Source: Phycisphaeraceae bacterium (GTDB lineage Bacteria; Planctomycetota; Phycisphaerae; Phycisphaerales; Phycisphaeraceae). Taken from it: a stretch of DNA of 64,000 bases. Below, piece after piece: positions 41,015 to 48,737 of this stretch (its first letter is position 1; the number at the start of each line of letters is the position of its first letter). A program made the translations under genes and the position numbers. The stretch is from assembly GCA_028277745.1 (NCBI GenBank), contig JANQFR010000075.1:26394-90393 (forward strand), in the 5' to 3' direction. The notes under the pieces were generated by a model, which ran no database searches, had not been told where the DNA came from, and saw only the letters and a program-made list of their open reading frames with translations.

Positions 41015-42160
41015 ATGATGGAAGCCTTTGATCACACACCGCGCACGCGGCTGGTATTCGGGGAGGGATCGGCAGCGCGCACGGGTGAGTTGGCGCATGA
41101 GTTGGTTTCCGAGGAAGGGCCGGTGCTGGTGGTCACCGACCCGGGCATCGTCGCGGCCGGTCATACCGAACTGGTCACGACGTCGTTGCAGGACGCCGGG
41201 CTCCACGTTCACGTCTTCGATCAGACGCATGAAAACCCGACGACCGAAGACGTTGACGCGTGTCTTGCTGTCGCCCGTGATGTCGACCCGCGGCTCATCA
41301 TCGGCCTGGGCGGCGGGTCTTCGCTCGACACCGCCAAGGGCTGTAACTTCCTGCTGACCAATGGCGGTCGCATGCAGGACTATTGGGGCGTCGGCAAGGC
41401 GGCCAGGCCGATGCTTCCGCTGATCGCGATCCCGACGACGGCGGGGACGGGGAGTGAGACCCAGTCGTTCGCACTCATCGCCGACGCTCAGACCCACCGG
41501 AAGATGGCCTGCGGCGACCCGAAGGCGGCGGCCGGGATCGCCATTCTGGACCCCTTGTTGACCCTGACCCAGCCGCCGTGGGTCACCGCCTGCACCGGGG
41601 TGGACGCGATCGCCCATGCGGTCGAATCCTTTGTCTGCACCCGGCGACACGCGGTCTCATCGATGTTCGCCAGAGAGTCGTTCCGGCTCACGATGCATCA
41701 TCTGCCGCGCGTGTTGAACGACGGCCGTGATCTTGAAGCGCGCGGCGGCATGCTCCTCGGCGCCGCGCTGGCGGGGCTCGCGATCGAGAACAGCATGCTT
41801 GGCGCCGCTCACGCCGCGGCGAACCCGCTCACCGCCAACTACGGGCTGGTCCACGGCCGGGCGGTCGGCGTCATGCTGCCGCACGTCGTGCGGTTCAACG
41901 CCCACGATCCCGCCGCCCGGGACCGGTACGCCGAACTGGCCAACGCCGCGGGGATCGGCGATGTCAACGGCCTGGTGGAGACGATCGAAGCGGTCCTGAT
42001 GGAATCCGGCCTCGGCGGGCCGCTGACCGAGTTGGGGGCGGACCCCGCGGATGGCGAAAAACTCGCAGAAAACGCGGCGAAACAGTGGACCGCCGGCTTC
42101 AATCCCCGCCCCGTCGCGGCCCGGGATTTTGCCGGTTTGTACCAAGCGGCAGGGCTATAA
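41015..42160 (+). CDS. Iron-containing alcohol dehydrogenase
   Basis: 381 residues of the group III (Fe-ADH) family. The NAD-binding GGGS loop is at LIIGLGGGSSLDTAKG (about 94-109). The metal site is formed by D and H in TGVDAIAHAVESF and by two His in GAAHAAANPLTANYGLVHG, the classic H-x13-H spacing. PTTAGTGSETQSFA is also conserved. It interconverts aldehydes and alcohols with NAD(P)H. Placed 3 bases after the ALDH gene, it completes an acid-to-aldehyde-to-alcohol reduction module, although it could instead run in the oxidative direction. Confidence 0.93.
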   Translation: MMEAFDHTPRTRLVFGEGSAARTGELAHELVSEEGPVLVVTDPGIVAAGHTELVTTSLQDAGLHVHVFDQTHENPTTEDVDACLAVARDVDPRLIIGLGGGSSLDTAKGCNFLLTNGGRMQDYWGVGKAARPMLPLIAIPTTAGTGSETQSFALIADAQTHRKMACGDPKAAAGIAILDPLLTLTQPPWVTACTGVDAIAHAVESFVCTRRHAVSSMFARESFRLTMHHLPRVLNDGRDLEARGGMLLGAALAGLAIENSMLGAAHAAANPLTANYGLVHGRAVGVMLPHVVRFNAHDPAARDRYAELANAAGIGDVNGLVETIEAVLMESGLGGPLTELGADPADGEKLAENAAKQWTAGFNPRPVAARDFAGLYQAAGL

Positions 42161-42161
42161 T
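42156..42161 (+). promoter_or_regulatory. Internal -10 box TATAAT before propeller 5
   Basis: A perfect TATAAT overlapping the stop codon of the alcohol dehydrogenase, 6 bases before the next ATG. It may start a leaderless transcript for the downstream ten genes. Part of the match comes from the CTA-TAA end of the upstream gene, so chance is possible. Confidence 0.45.
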
Positions 42162-42167
42162 TGGCCG

Positions 42168-43295
42168 ATGCTCTTTGATAAACGACACATGGCGCTGCTC
42201 ACGGCGTTCATCCTCGCGGGCCAGACGATCGCCGCCGAGAACTGGCCGATGTCACGCGGAGACCGAGCGAACACCGGCGTCGCGGACGCCGACCTCGCGG
42301 ATCGATATAACCTCGCTTGGTCTTTTGAAACCGGCGGGCCGGTGAAGTCCTCGGCCGTCATCCAGGACGGCCGAGTCTATGTCGGGTCGGACGACGGCAA
42401 GCTCTATTGTCTTGACCTCGACAGCGGTGAACCGGTCTGGACCCACCAGACCGCCGGCCCGATCGAAGCGGCGCCGCTGATCGTCGGCGACACGATCTAC
42501 GTCGGCTCCGACGATATGAAGCTTTACGCCTTGAACGCCGAAGACGGCGCCCCCCGGTGGATCGCCGAGGCGGACGGCCGCATCGCGGGAGCGGCCAACC
42601 ATACGCCGCTCGACGGCACGCCCGCGGGCGTCGTTCTGGTCGGCAGCTACGATAACCACGTCCACTGTTTCGACGCCGCTACGGGGCAACCCCGATGGAA
42701 GTACGAAACCGACAGCTACGTCAACGCCGCGCCGGCCATCGCCGGCCAACTCGCGATCGTCGGCGGGTGCGACGGCTATGTCTACACGCTCCGGCTCGAC
42801 AACGGAGAACTCATCGGACGGGTGAACACCGAGGGTGAGATCGTGGGCAACGTCGTGGCGGCGGACGGCTACGCCTACGTCGGGCACCATCGCAACGCCT
42901 TCTACCGCATCGACCTGCGCGAGCAGGAGACAGACTGGACGTTCACCGACCGGGATTTTCCCTTTGTCTCATCCGCGGCGCTGCACGAGGGCAAGGCGGT
43001 CGTGGGGTCGGGGGCGCGACGTCTTTACTGCCTAGACGCCGCCACAGGCGAACCGGCCTGGGCCTTCCGGGCACGGGGGGCGATCAACAGCTCACCGGTC
43101 ATCGCAGGGGAACGCGTCGTCGTGGGGAGTAATGACGGCCGGCTCTACATCGTTGATCTTGAATCCGGACAAATGATCTGGTCATATGACATCGGCGGCA
43201 ATCTGACCGCGTCGCCCGCGGTCATCGACGGCATGATCGTAATCGCCAGTGAAGATGGCCGCGTGTACGCCCTGCGAGCGGCTGAGGGAGCGTGA
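42168..43295 (+). CDS. Secreted PQQ-like beta-propeller protein 5
   Basis: 375 residues with a signal peptide (MALLTAFILAGQTIAA-E; either ATG 42168 or the in-frame ATG seven codons later could start it). The mature part begins NWPMSRGDRANTGVAD and has eight regular blades with nearly identical strands (VYVGSDDGKLYCLDLDSGEP, IYVGSDDMKLYALNAEDGAP, LYIVDLESGQMIWSYDIGG). It is the most regular of the five propellers and closest to BamB in layout. It lies directly upstream of the radical SAM gene, so in this operon a periplasmic propeller is embedded among biosynthetic genes. Ligand unknown. Confidence 0.88.
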   Translation: MLFDKRHMALLTAFILAGQTIAAENWPMSRGDRANTGVADADLADRYNLAWSFETGGPVKSSAVIQDGRVYVGSDDGKLYCLDLDSGEPVWTHQTAGPIEAAPLIVGDTIYVGSDDMKLYALNAEDGAPRWIAEADGRIAGAANHTPLDGTPAGVVLVGSYDNHVHCFDAATGQPRWKYETDSYVNAAPAIAGQLAIVGGCDGYVYTLRLDNGELIGRVNTEGEIVGNVVAADGYAYVGHHRNAFYRIDLREQETDWTFTDRDFPFVSSAALHEGKAVVGSGARRLYCLDAATGEPAWAFRARGAINSSPVIAGERVVVGSNDGRLYIVDLESGQMIWSYDIGGNLTASPAVIDGMIVIASEDGRVYALRAAEGA

Positions 43296-43300
43296 CGACC

Positions 43301-44644
43301 ATGAATGACAATGACGCCAACCATCGCCTCGACGTCATCAGCGCCAGCGAACAGACCGAAGCGGGCAACTACTTTGTCTCGAATTACCCGCCATTTTCGC
43401 TGTGGTCCACCGACCATGCGCAGACAGCCATCGATCGGTTTGACCAACCCGGCGATGAAGACGTGACGCTTGGGATGTATGTCCACATCCCATTCTGCCG
43501 CAAGCGCTGTCACTTTTGCTATTTCCGCGTTTACACCGATAAGAACAAGGACGACATCCGCCGGTACATGGACGCCGTCATCGACGAAACCGCCTCGCTG
43601 GCGTCGAAACCGTTCGTGAACGGCCGAAGGCTGAAGTTTGTTTATTTCGGTGGAGGCACCCCCTCGTACCTCTCTGACAAACAGTTGCATTACCTGTTTG
43701 AAGGCCTGCAGTCTTCGCTGCCGTGGGACGGGGTCGATGAGGTCGCATTCGAGTGTGAACCGGGCACGCTCAACGCGAAAAAACTCACAGCCCTGAAGCA
43801 GATGGGCGTTACCCGGCTCAGCCTGGGCATCGAGAATTTTGATGACAACATCCTCGAAATCAACAACCGGGCCCATCGCTCGAAGCAGGTCTACGCCGCG
43901 TATCAATGGGCTCGTGACGCAGGGTTTGAGCACATCAATGTCGATCTGATCGCGGGGATGCTCGGCGAAACCGAAGACAATTGGAAGCGGTGCATCGACC
44001 AGACGCTCCGGCTCGATCCGGACGCGGTCACCATCTACCAGATGGAGGTGCCGTTCAACACGACGATCTACAAGCGCATGAAAGAAGAAGGCCGGCTTGC
44101 CGCGCCGGTCGCGGGTTGGTCCACCAAGCGGCGGTGGGTCCGCGAAGCGTTTGAGGCGATGGAGGCCGCCGGCTATGAGATCAGCAGCGCCTACACCGCG
44201 GTGAAGGACGCGAAACGCGTCCGCTTCGCGTACCGCGACGAGCTCTGGGCCGGCGCGGACATGCTCGCCGTCGGGGTGTCGAGCTTCGGCCACGTCGGCG
44301 GCGTGCATTACCAGAACCACCACGATATCGAGCCTTATGTCTCCTCCGTCCTGGGAAGCGAATCGCCGATCTACCGCGCGTTGCCGGTGAACGACGAAGA
44401 ACTATTCGTCCGGCAGTGGGTGCTTCAACTCAAGCTCGGGCGTATCGAACGCGGCCCCTTTGTCAAACGGTTCGGGATCGACCCGTTCGAACGATTCGCC
44501 GACACGCTGCGCGAGTATGAAGCGTCCGGGCATCTGTCGATCGATGACGATCAACTGACTTTCACGCGGGATGGTCTGCTGCAGGTGGACCGTCTGCTGC
44601 ACGCGTTCTTCCTGCCGGAGCACCGCGGCGTGCGGTACGCCTGA
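43301..44644 (+). CDS. HemN/ChuW-like radical SAM protein
   Basis: 447 residues. ATG 43301 is preferred over a GTG nine bases earlier because AGGGAG lies 10 bases upstream of it. The [4Fe-4S] motif is C66-x3-C70-x2-C73 in HIPFCRKRCHFCYF. The fourth Cys of true HemN (CxC) is replaced by Phe, as in HemW, ChuW/HutW and class C methyltransferases. Then come FVYFGGGTPSYLS (SAM-binding GGGTP), EPGTLNAKKL, RLSLGIENFDDNIL and DLIAGMLGETEDNW. The C-terminal HemN-type domain is present. Possible roles are heme handling or a class C methylation/cyclisation in the pathway encoded around it. Coproporphyrinogen oxidase activity is not supported by the motif. Confidence 0.85.
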   Translation: MNDNDANHRLDVISASEQTEAGNYFVSNYPPFSLWSTDHAQTAIDRFDQPGDEDVTLGMYVHIPFCRKRCHFCYFRVYTDKNKDDIRRYMDAVIDETASLASKPFVNGRRLKFVYFGGGTPSYLSDKQLHYLFEGLQSSLPWDGVDEVAFECEPGTLNAKKLTALKQMGVTRLSLGIENFDDNILEINNRAHRSKQVYAAYQWARDAGFEHINVDLIAGMLGETEDNWKRCIDQTLRLDPDAVTIYQMEVPFNTTIYKRMKEEGRLAAPVAGWSTKRRWVREAFEAMEAAGYEISSAYTAVKDAKRVRFAYRDELWAGADMLAVGVSSFGHVGGVHYQNHHDIEPYVSSVLGSESPIYRALPVNDEELFVRQWVLQLKLGRIERGPFVKRFGIDPFERFADTLREYEASGHLSIDDDQLTFTRDGLLQVDRLLHAFFLPEHRGVRYA

Positions 44645-44649
44645 AACCG

Positions 44650-45207
44650 ATGTGTGAAACCGCCTGCAACAAGCAGCTCGACCTCGATCCTTTAACCGCG
44701 TTCGGCGGCGATCCGTTGCATTGTGAGTCGGTCGAGCCGAGTTCGATCCCACCGCCCTATCAGGATTTGCTTGTTCATCCGCGGGACATGACCTCCACCC
44801 TCGAAGGATTCATTGGACAACCGCTTCGGCTCCGTGTCATCGAAAAGCGCGTCGAGTCGCTTCATGTCCGCCGACGGGTGCTGCTCGTGGGGGAGGCGGA
44901 CGGGACGATCGCGGAATTCGGCGCGATCCTGATCAGGCTTGAGGCTCTGCCTCAGCCGGCCCGGAGTCAGGTCATCGCTTGCGAACGCCCGCTGGGCTCG
45001 ATCCTCACGTCGCACAGCCTCGCGTTCCGGTCAAAGCCCAGCGCCTATTTCCGACTGCAGCCTGACGTTCAAACCAAGGATTTCCTGCGCCTCCCTGTCG
45101 GGGCCAGGCCCTACGGACGGCGGAACGTGCTGAGCACGCCGGACGGCGACGTCATCGCCGACATCGTCGAAATCCTGCCTATGATGAACCGCCATGAGCA
45201 CGATTGA
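44650..45207 (+). CDS. UbiC-like chorismate lyase family protein
   Basis: 185 residues. The pattern fits the chorismate pyruvate-lyase fold: LLVHPRDMTSTLEGFIGQPL, then RRRVLLVGEADG with the Arg of the active-site strand, ERPLGSILTSHSLAFRSKP (compare the LGRYLF region of UbiC) and at the end YGRRNVLSTPDGDVIADIVE with Glu before ILP, matching the GRRSxL...TELFLP end of UbiC. UbiC converts chorismate to 4-hydroxybenzoate and pyruvate. If active it would supply an aromatic acid for the ligases and reductases of this operon. The overall identity to UbiC is low and a non-enzymatic relative is possible. Confidence 0.65.
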   Translation: MCETACNKQLDLDPLTAFGGDPLHCESVEPSSIPPPYQDLLVHPRDMTSTLEGFIGQPLRLRVIEKRVESLHVRRRVLLVGEADGTIAEFGAILIRLEALPQPARSQVIACERPLGSILTSHSLAFRSKPSAYFRLQPDVQTKDFLRLPVGARPYGRRNVLSTPDGDVIADIVEILPMMNRHEHD

Positions 45208-46477
45208 AACACTGCAATACGACGCGATTGTCATCGGCGGCGGACCATGCGGCTCGACGGCCGCCGCGGTGCTGGCTCAACACGGGCGCAAAACGGCTAT
45301 CCTCGAAAAGAACCGCTTCCCCCGCTATCACGTCGGCGAATCGTTGCTGCCCTACTGCTACTTCACGCTTGACCGCATCGGCATGGTCGAAAAACTGAAC
45401 CGTTCGTCCTTCATCAGGAAGCACAGCGTGCAGTTTGCGTCGGCAAGCGGCAAAATCAGCCAACCGTTTTATTTCTTTGAACATCTCAACCATCCGGCGG
45501 CTCAAACCTGGCAGGTCGTTCGCAGCACGTTCGACCGGATGCTGCTCAACAACGCCGCCGAACACGGCGCAGATGTGCATGAAGGCGTCGCCGCCAAGAA
45601 ACTGCTGATGGACGGAGACGCCGTCGTCGGCGTCGAAGCGAAAGATGAGGCGGGCCGCGCGATGCGTTTTGCAGCGCCGATCACGCTCGACTGTTCCGGT
45701 CGAGATGGGTTCGCCATCAGCCGCCTGGGCTGGCGGAAACGCGACCCGAAGCTGAGCAAGGTCGCGATCTGGACACTGTACCGAGGCGGCCTGCGCGGCG
45801 AAGGCATCAACGAAGGCGCGACCACGATCGCTTACCTGCCGGAGCGGGGCTGGTTCTGGCATATCCCTCTGCCTGACGATGTGATCAGCGTCGGCATCAC
45901 CGCGGAACACGATTACCTGTTCCGTGAAGGCAAAGACCTTCCGCGTATCTTTGAGCGCGAGATTGCGCAGAACCGATGGGTGACCGAAGCGCTCGGCCCG
46001 GCCGAGCAGTTCGGCGAGTACTGGGTCACCGGCGACTACTCGTACCGATCGGAATACTCCGCGAAAGACGGGCTGGTTCTCGCGGGGGACGCGTTTGCGT
46101 TTCTCGACCCGGTCTTCTCATCGGGCGTGTTTCTCGCTCTCAAGAGCGGAGAGATGGCGGCCGACGCCGCGCACGAAGCGCTCGACGCCGGAGACGTCTC
46201 CGCCGGCCGATTTGATGAGTATTCCCATCAACTCCTTGGAAGCATCGAAGCAATGCGTAAGCTCGTCTACGCGTTCTACGACACCGGCTTCAGCTTCGGC
46301 GACCTGCTCAAGAAGCACCCGCAACTGCGTGGAGACCTGACCGACTGCCTGATCGGCAACCTTTTCAAGGATTTCACAGACCTTTTCGACGCAACGGCCG
46401 AGTTCGCCCAGACGCCCCCGCCGTTGCCCCACGGCCGGCCGTTCGTCTCTTCCACCACGCCCACCGCCGCTTCATGA
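45194..46477 (+). CDS. FAD-dependent oxidoreductase, flavin halogenase-like
   Basis: 427 residues. The N-terminal FAD fold starts DAIVIGGGPCGSTAAAVLA (GxGxxG-type). Next is RFPRYHVGESLLP, the FPRxHVGES signature of the halogenase/geranylgeranyl reductase group. At ~residues 220-226 is GWFWHIPLPDD, which contains the W-x-W-x-I-P motif typical of flavin-dependent halogenases. GLVLAGDAFAFLDPVFSSGV binds the flavin. These enzymes halogenate or hydroxylate activated aromatics. The motif also occurs in uncharacterised relatives, so halogenation is a hypothesis. It overlaps the UbiC-like gene by 14 bases and the next gene by 4. Confidence 0.85.
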   Translation: MSTIETLQYDAIVIGGGPCGSTAAAVLAQHGRKTAILEKNRFPRYHVGESLLPYCYFTLDRIGMVEKLNRSSFIRKHSVQFASASGKISQPFYFFEHLNHPAAQTWQVVRSTFDRMLLNNAAEHGADVHEGVAAKKLLMDGDAVVGVEAKDEAGRAMRFAAPITLDCSGRDGFAISRLGWRKRDPKLSKVAIWTLYRGGLRGEGINEGATTIAYLPERGWFWHIPLPDDVISVGITAEHDYLFREGKDLPRIFEREIAQNRWVTEALGPAEQFGEYWVTGDYSYRSEYSAKDGLVLAGDAFAFLDPVFSSGVFLALKSGEMAADAAHEALDAGDVSAGRFDEYSHQLLGSIEAMRKLVYAFYDTGFSFGDLLKKHPQLRGDLTDCLIGNLFKDFTDLFDATAEFAQTPPPLPHGRPFVSSTTPTAAS

Positions 46478-47763
46478 AGATCGCTCAGCTCACGCCCGGC
46501 ACCGGCAACTTCCACTGCGGCAGCTGCCTGCGCGACCACGCGCTGGTCACGGCGCTGCGCCAACTCGGCCACGACGCCCTCATGGTTCCCCTCTACCTGC
46601 CGCCTGTGCTCGAGACGCCGCCTCAGGACGGCGACCGGGAGCCGATCTTCCTTGGCGGCTTGAATGTCTACCTGCAGCAGAAGCACGCCCTGTTCCGACA
46701 CACACCCGGGATGATCGATCGCTTGTTCAACGCGGGCTGGATCTTGCGCCGTGCCGCCGAGCACGCCGGGATGACACGGGCTCACGAACTAGGCGAGATG
46801 ACTGTCTCGATGCTCCGCGGCGAGGAAGGGCGGCAGGTCAAAGAGCTCCGCAAACTCACCCATTGGCTCAAGCACGAGGCCAAGCCAGACGTAGTTTGTT
46901 TATCGAATGCTTTACTGCTCGGCGCCGCACGCATGATCACGCGTGAACTGGGCGTGCCCTTGATCTGCACCCTGCAAGGGGAAGACGGCTTCCTCGACAG
47001 CCTGCCCGAGCCGTGGCGCAGCCAGTCCTGGGATGAGATCAGCCGCCGTGCGCGCGAAGTCGATGGCTTCATCGCGGTTAGTGATTACTACGCCCACACC
47101 ATGTGGGACCGGCTCGGCGTCGACCGCGGCCTTGTCCACACTGTGTACAACGGGATCGACACCACCGGCATGTCGCCCGGCGTTCCGGAGCAGCCGACGA
47201 TTGGATACCTCGCCCGGTTGTGCGAGGTGAAAGGATTGCGCACGCTGACCGAGGCCTTTATCAAGCTGAAGCGGGACAGCGAGTTCGCCGACGCCCAGCT
47301 GTTGGCCGTTGGGGCGGCGACGCCGACCGACCGTCCGCTGCTTGAAGACGTTCAGACCAAACTCGAATCCGCCGGCGTCGCGAAAGACGCGGTGATTCAG
47401 CCCAACGTGGATCGGGAGCGGAAGATCACCGCGTTGCGGTCGATGTCGGTCCTGTCGGTCCCGGCCGAATACGGCGAGTCGTTCGGCCTTTACGTCTTGG
47501 AGGCCTTGGCGTGCGGCGTGCCGTTCGTTCAACCCGACCACGCCGCGTTCCCCGAATTGTTGACCCACACAGGTGGGGGTATCCTCTATCCGCGCGGCGA
47601 TGTCGATGCCCTGGCGGATCGACTGGGAAGCCTGCTGCGAGATAACGACCGACGGCGGCAACTCGGCGAGACCGGCCGCGCCGCCGTGCTCCAACGGTTC
47701 ACAAGCCGAACGATGGCCGAAGGCGTCGCCGCCGTCTGTCAAACAACGGGAGGACGCGGGTGA
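46474..47763 (+). CDS. Glycosyltransferase family 4
   Basis: 429 residues with the GT-B two-domain layout. The N-terminal domain begins MKIAQLTPGTGNFHCGSCL with the nucleotide-sugar fold glycine loop. The C-terminal donor domain has VYNGIDTTGMSPG, IGYLARLCEVKGL and VPAEYGESFGLYVLEALACG (E-x7-E motif), which is diagnostic of GT4. It would transfer a sugar from a nucleotide donor. The start overlaps the upstream stop (ATGA). Within this operon it could glycosylate the aromatic product or a lipid carrier. Confidence 0.9.
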   Translation: MKIAQLTPGTGNFHCGSCLRDHALVTALRQLGHDALMVPLYLPPVLETPPQDGDREPIFLGGLNVYLQQKHALFRHTPGMIDRLFNAGWILRRAAEHAGMTRAHELGEMTVSMLRGEEGRQVKELRKLTHWLKHEAKPDVVCLSNALLLGAARMITRELGVPLICTLQGEDGFLDSLPEPWRSQSWDEISRRAREVDGFIAVSDYYAHTMWDRLGVDRGLVHTVYNGIDTTGMSPGVPEQPTIGYLARLCEVKGLRTLTEAFIKLKRDSEFADAQLLAVGAATPTDRPLLEDVQTKLESAGVAKDAVIQPNVDRERKITALRSMSVLSVPAEYGESFGLYVLEALACGVPFVQPDHAAFPELLTHTGGGILYPRGDVDALADRLGSLLRDNDRRRQLGETGRAAVLQRFTSRTMAEGVAAVCQTTGGRG

Positions 47764-48185
47764 GCGTCGCATTCACACAAACACGCCAAGTGGAGTTCGC
47801 CGAAACCGACATGGCGGGCATCGTTCATTTCACGAATTTCTTCCGATACATGGAACAGGCGGAGCACGCGTTCCTACGGTCGCTGGGGTTGTCTGTGCAC
47901 GCCGAAGGCGACAACGGGCTGATCGCCTTCCCACGCGTCGAAGCGACGTGCAGCTACAGCGCTCCCTTGGAGTTTGAAGAGACATTCGAAATCGATATCT
48001 CGGTCCGTGAGCGGAAGGCGAAATCCATCACTTATGACTTTACTTTCCGAAAGAAAAACGGCGTGATCGCGGCTTCGGGTTCATTGAAAACGGTTTGTGT
48101 CACACGGAAGGTTGACCGGCTCCAGGCCATCGAGATCCCTGACGACTTCGCCCAGGCGATCGACGATGCTTCTCACAAAGACTGA
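47760..48185 (+). CDS. Acyl-CoA thioesterase, 4HBT hot-dog family
   Basis: 141 residues from GTG 47760, with GGGAGG 6 bases upstream and a 4-base overlap with the preceding stop. The hot-dog signature of YbgC/4-hydroxybenzoyl-CoA thioesterases is clear: VEFAETDMAGIVHFTNFFRY (catalytic Asp in TDMAGIVH), MEQAEHAFLRSLG, then strands around FEIDISVRERKAKSITYDF. It hydrolyses acyl- or aryl-CoA. With a PaaK-like CoA ligase two genes later, it could proofread or release the CoA-activated aromatic acid. Confidence 0.9.
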   Translation: MSVAFTQTRQVEFAETDMAGIVHFTNFFRYMEQAEHAFLRSLGLSVHAEGDNGLIAFPRVEATCSYSAPLEFEETFEIDISVRERKAKSITYDFTFRKKNGVIAASGSLKTVCVTRKVDRLQAIEIPDDFAQAIDDASHKD

Positions 48186-48209
48186 CCCACAGCACCTTAT
48201 ACGAGAACA

Positions 48210-48737
48210 ATGATGAACACCTGGTTGATCTTTGCATTGCTGACCGTTGTCTTCTGGGGGCTGTACGGCGTGCTGTTGCACGGCGGGCAGGTCGCGATGG
48301 CCGACCCCGAGAACGGGCGCTATAAGGCATTCCTATGGGTCGGTGTGGCGTATTTTTTGGCCGCGGTCCTGGCGCCGCTGATCATGCTGGTGGGCTCGGG
48401 CGCAGGTTGGAGCATGCCAGGCAAGGGCGTCGCGTTATCGCTGCTTGCGGGCCTGGTGGGAGCGGCGGGGGCTTTCGGCGTGTTGCTGGCGTTCGGGGCC
48501 AAAGGCTCGCCGGCCGTCGTGATGTCGATCGTCTTCGCCGGGGCGCCGATCGTCAATGCGCTCGTCGCGATGGCGTGGCGCCCTCCGGCGGAGGGGTGGT
48601 CCGCGATCCGGTTCCCGTTCGTGCTCGGGATCGTCCTCGCGGCATTGGGCGGCACGCTGGTGACGCTTTACAAACCCGCCTCCGCCAGCAAGCCGTCTGC
48701 GCCGGCTGTCAGCCCGCCCACGGACTCGAACCCATGA
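48210..48737 (+). CDS. EamA-like (half-size DMT) membrane protein
   Basis: 175 residues with five hydrophobic helices (LIFALLTVVFWGLYGVLLHG, KAFLWVGVAYFLAAVLAPLI, ALSLLAGLVGAAGAFGVLLA, SPAVVMSIVFAGAPIVNALV, FPFVLGIVLAALGGTLVTLY) and a Pro/Ser-rich tail. The arrangement resembles half of a drug/metabolite transporter (EamA), which must dimerise. FWGLYGVLLHGGQ is a typical EamA start. It lies 24 bases after the thioesterase and overlaps the following ligase start (ATGA). It may move a pathway intermediate or product across the inner membrane. Confidence 0.75.
   Translation: MMNTWLIFALLTVVFWGLYGVLLHGGQVAMADPENGRYKAFLWVGVAYFLAAVLAPLIMLVGSGAGWSMPGKGVALSLLAGLVGAAGAFGVLLAFGAKGSPAVVMSIVFAGAPIVNALVAMAWRPPAEGWSAIRFPFVLGIVLAALGGTLVTLYKPASASKPSAPAVSPPTDSNP

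Noticed and set aside
29218..43295. PQQ-dependent dehydrogenase respiratory system
   Set aside because: No pqqA-E genes, no cytochrome c domains or CxxCH motifs in the propellers, and no confirmed catalytic Asp. The propeller fold alone does not show PQQ use.
43292..43300. GTG start for the radical SAM gene overlapping the upstream stop
   Set aside because: The AGGGAG site lies one base before this GTG, too close. It is properly spaced for the ATG at 43301.
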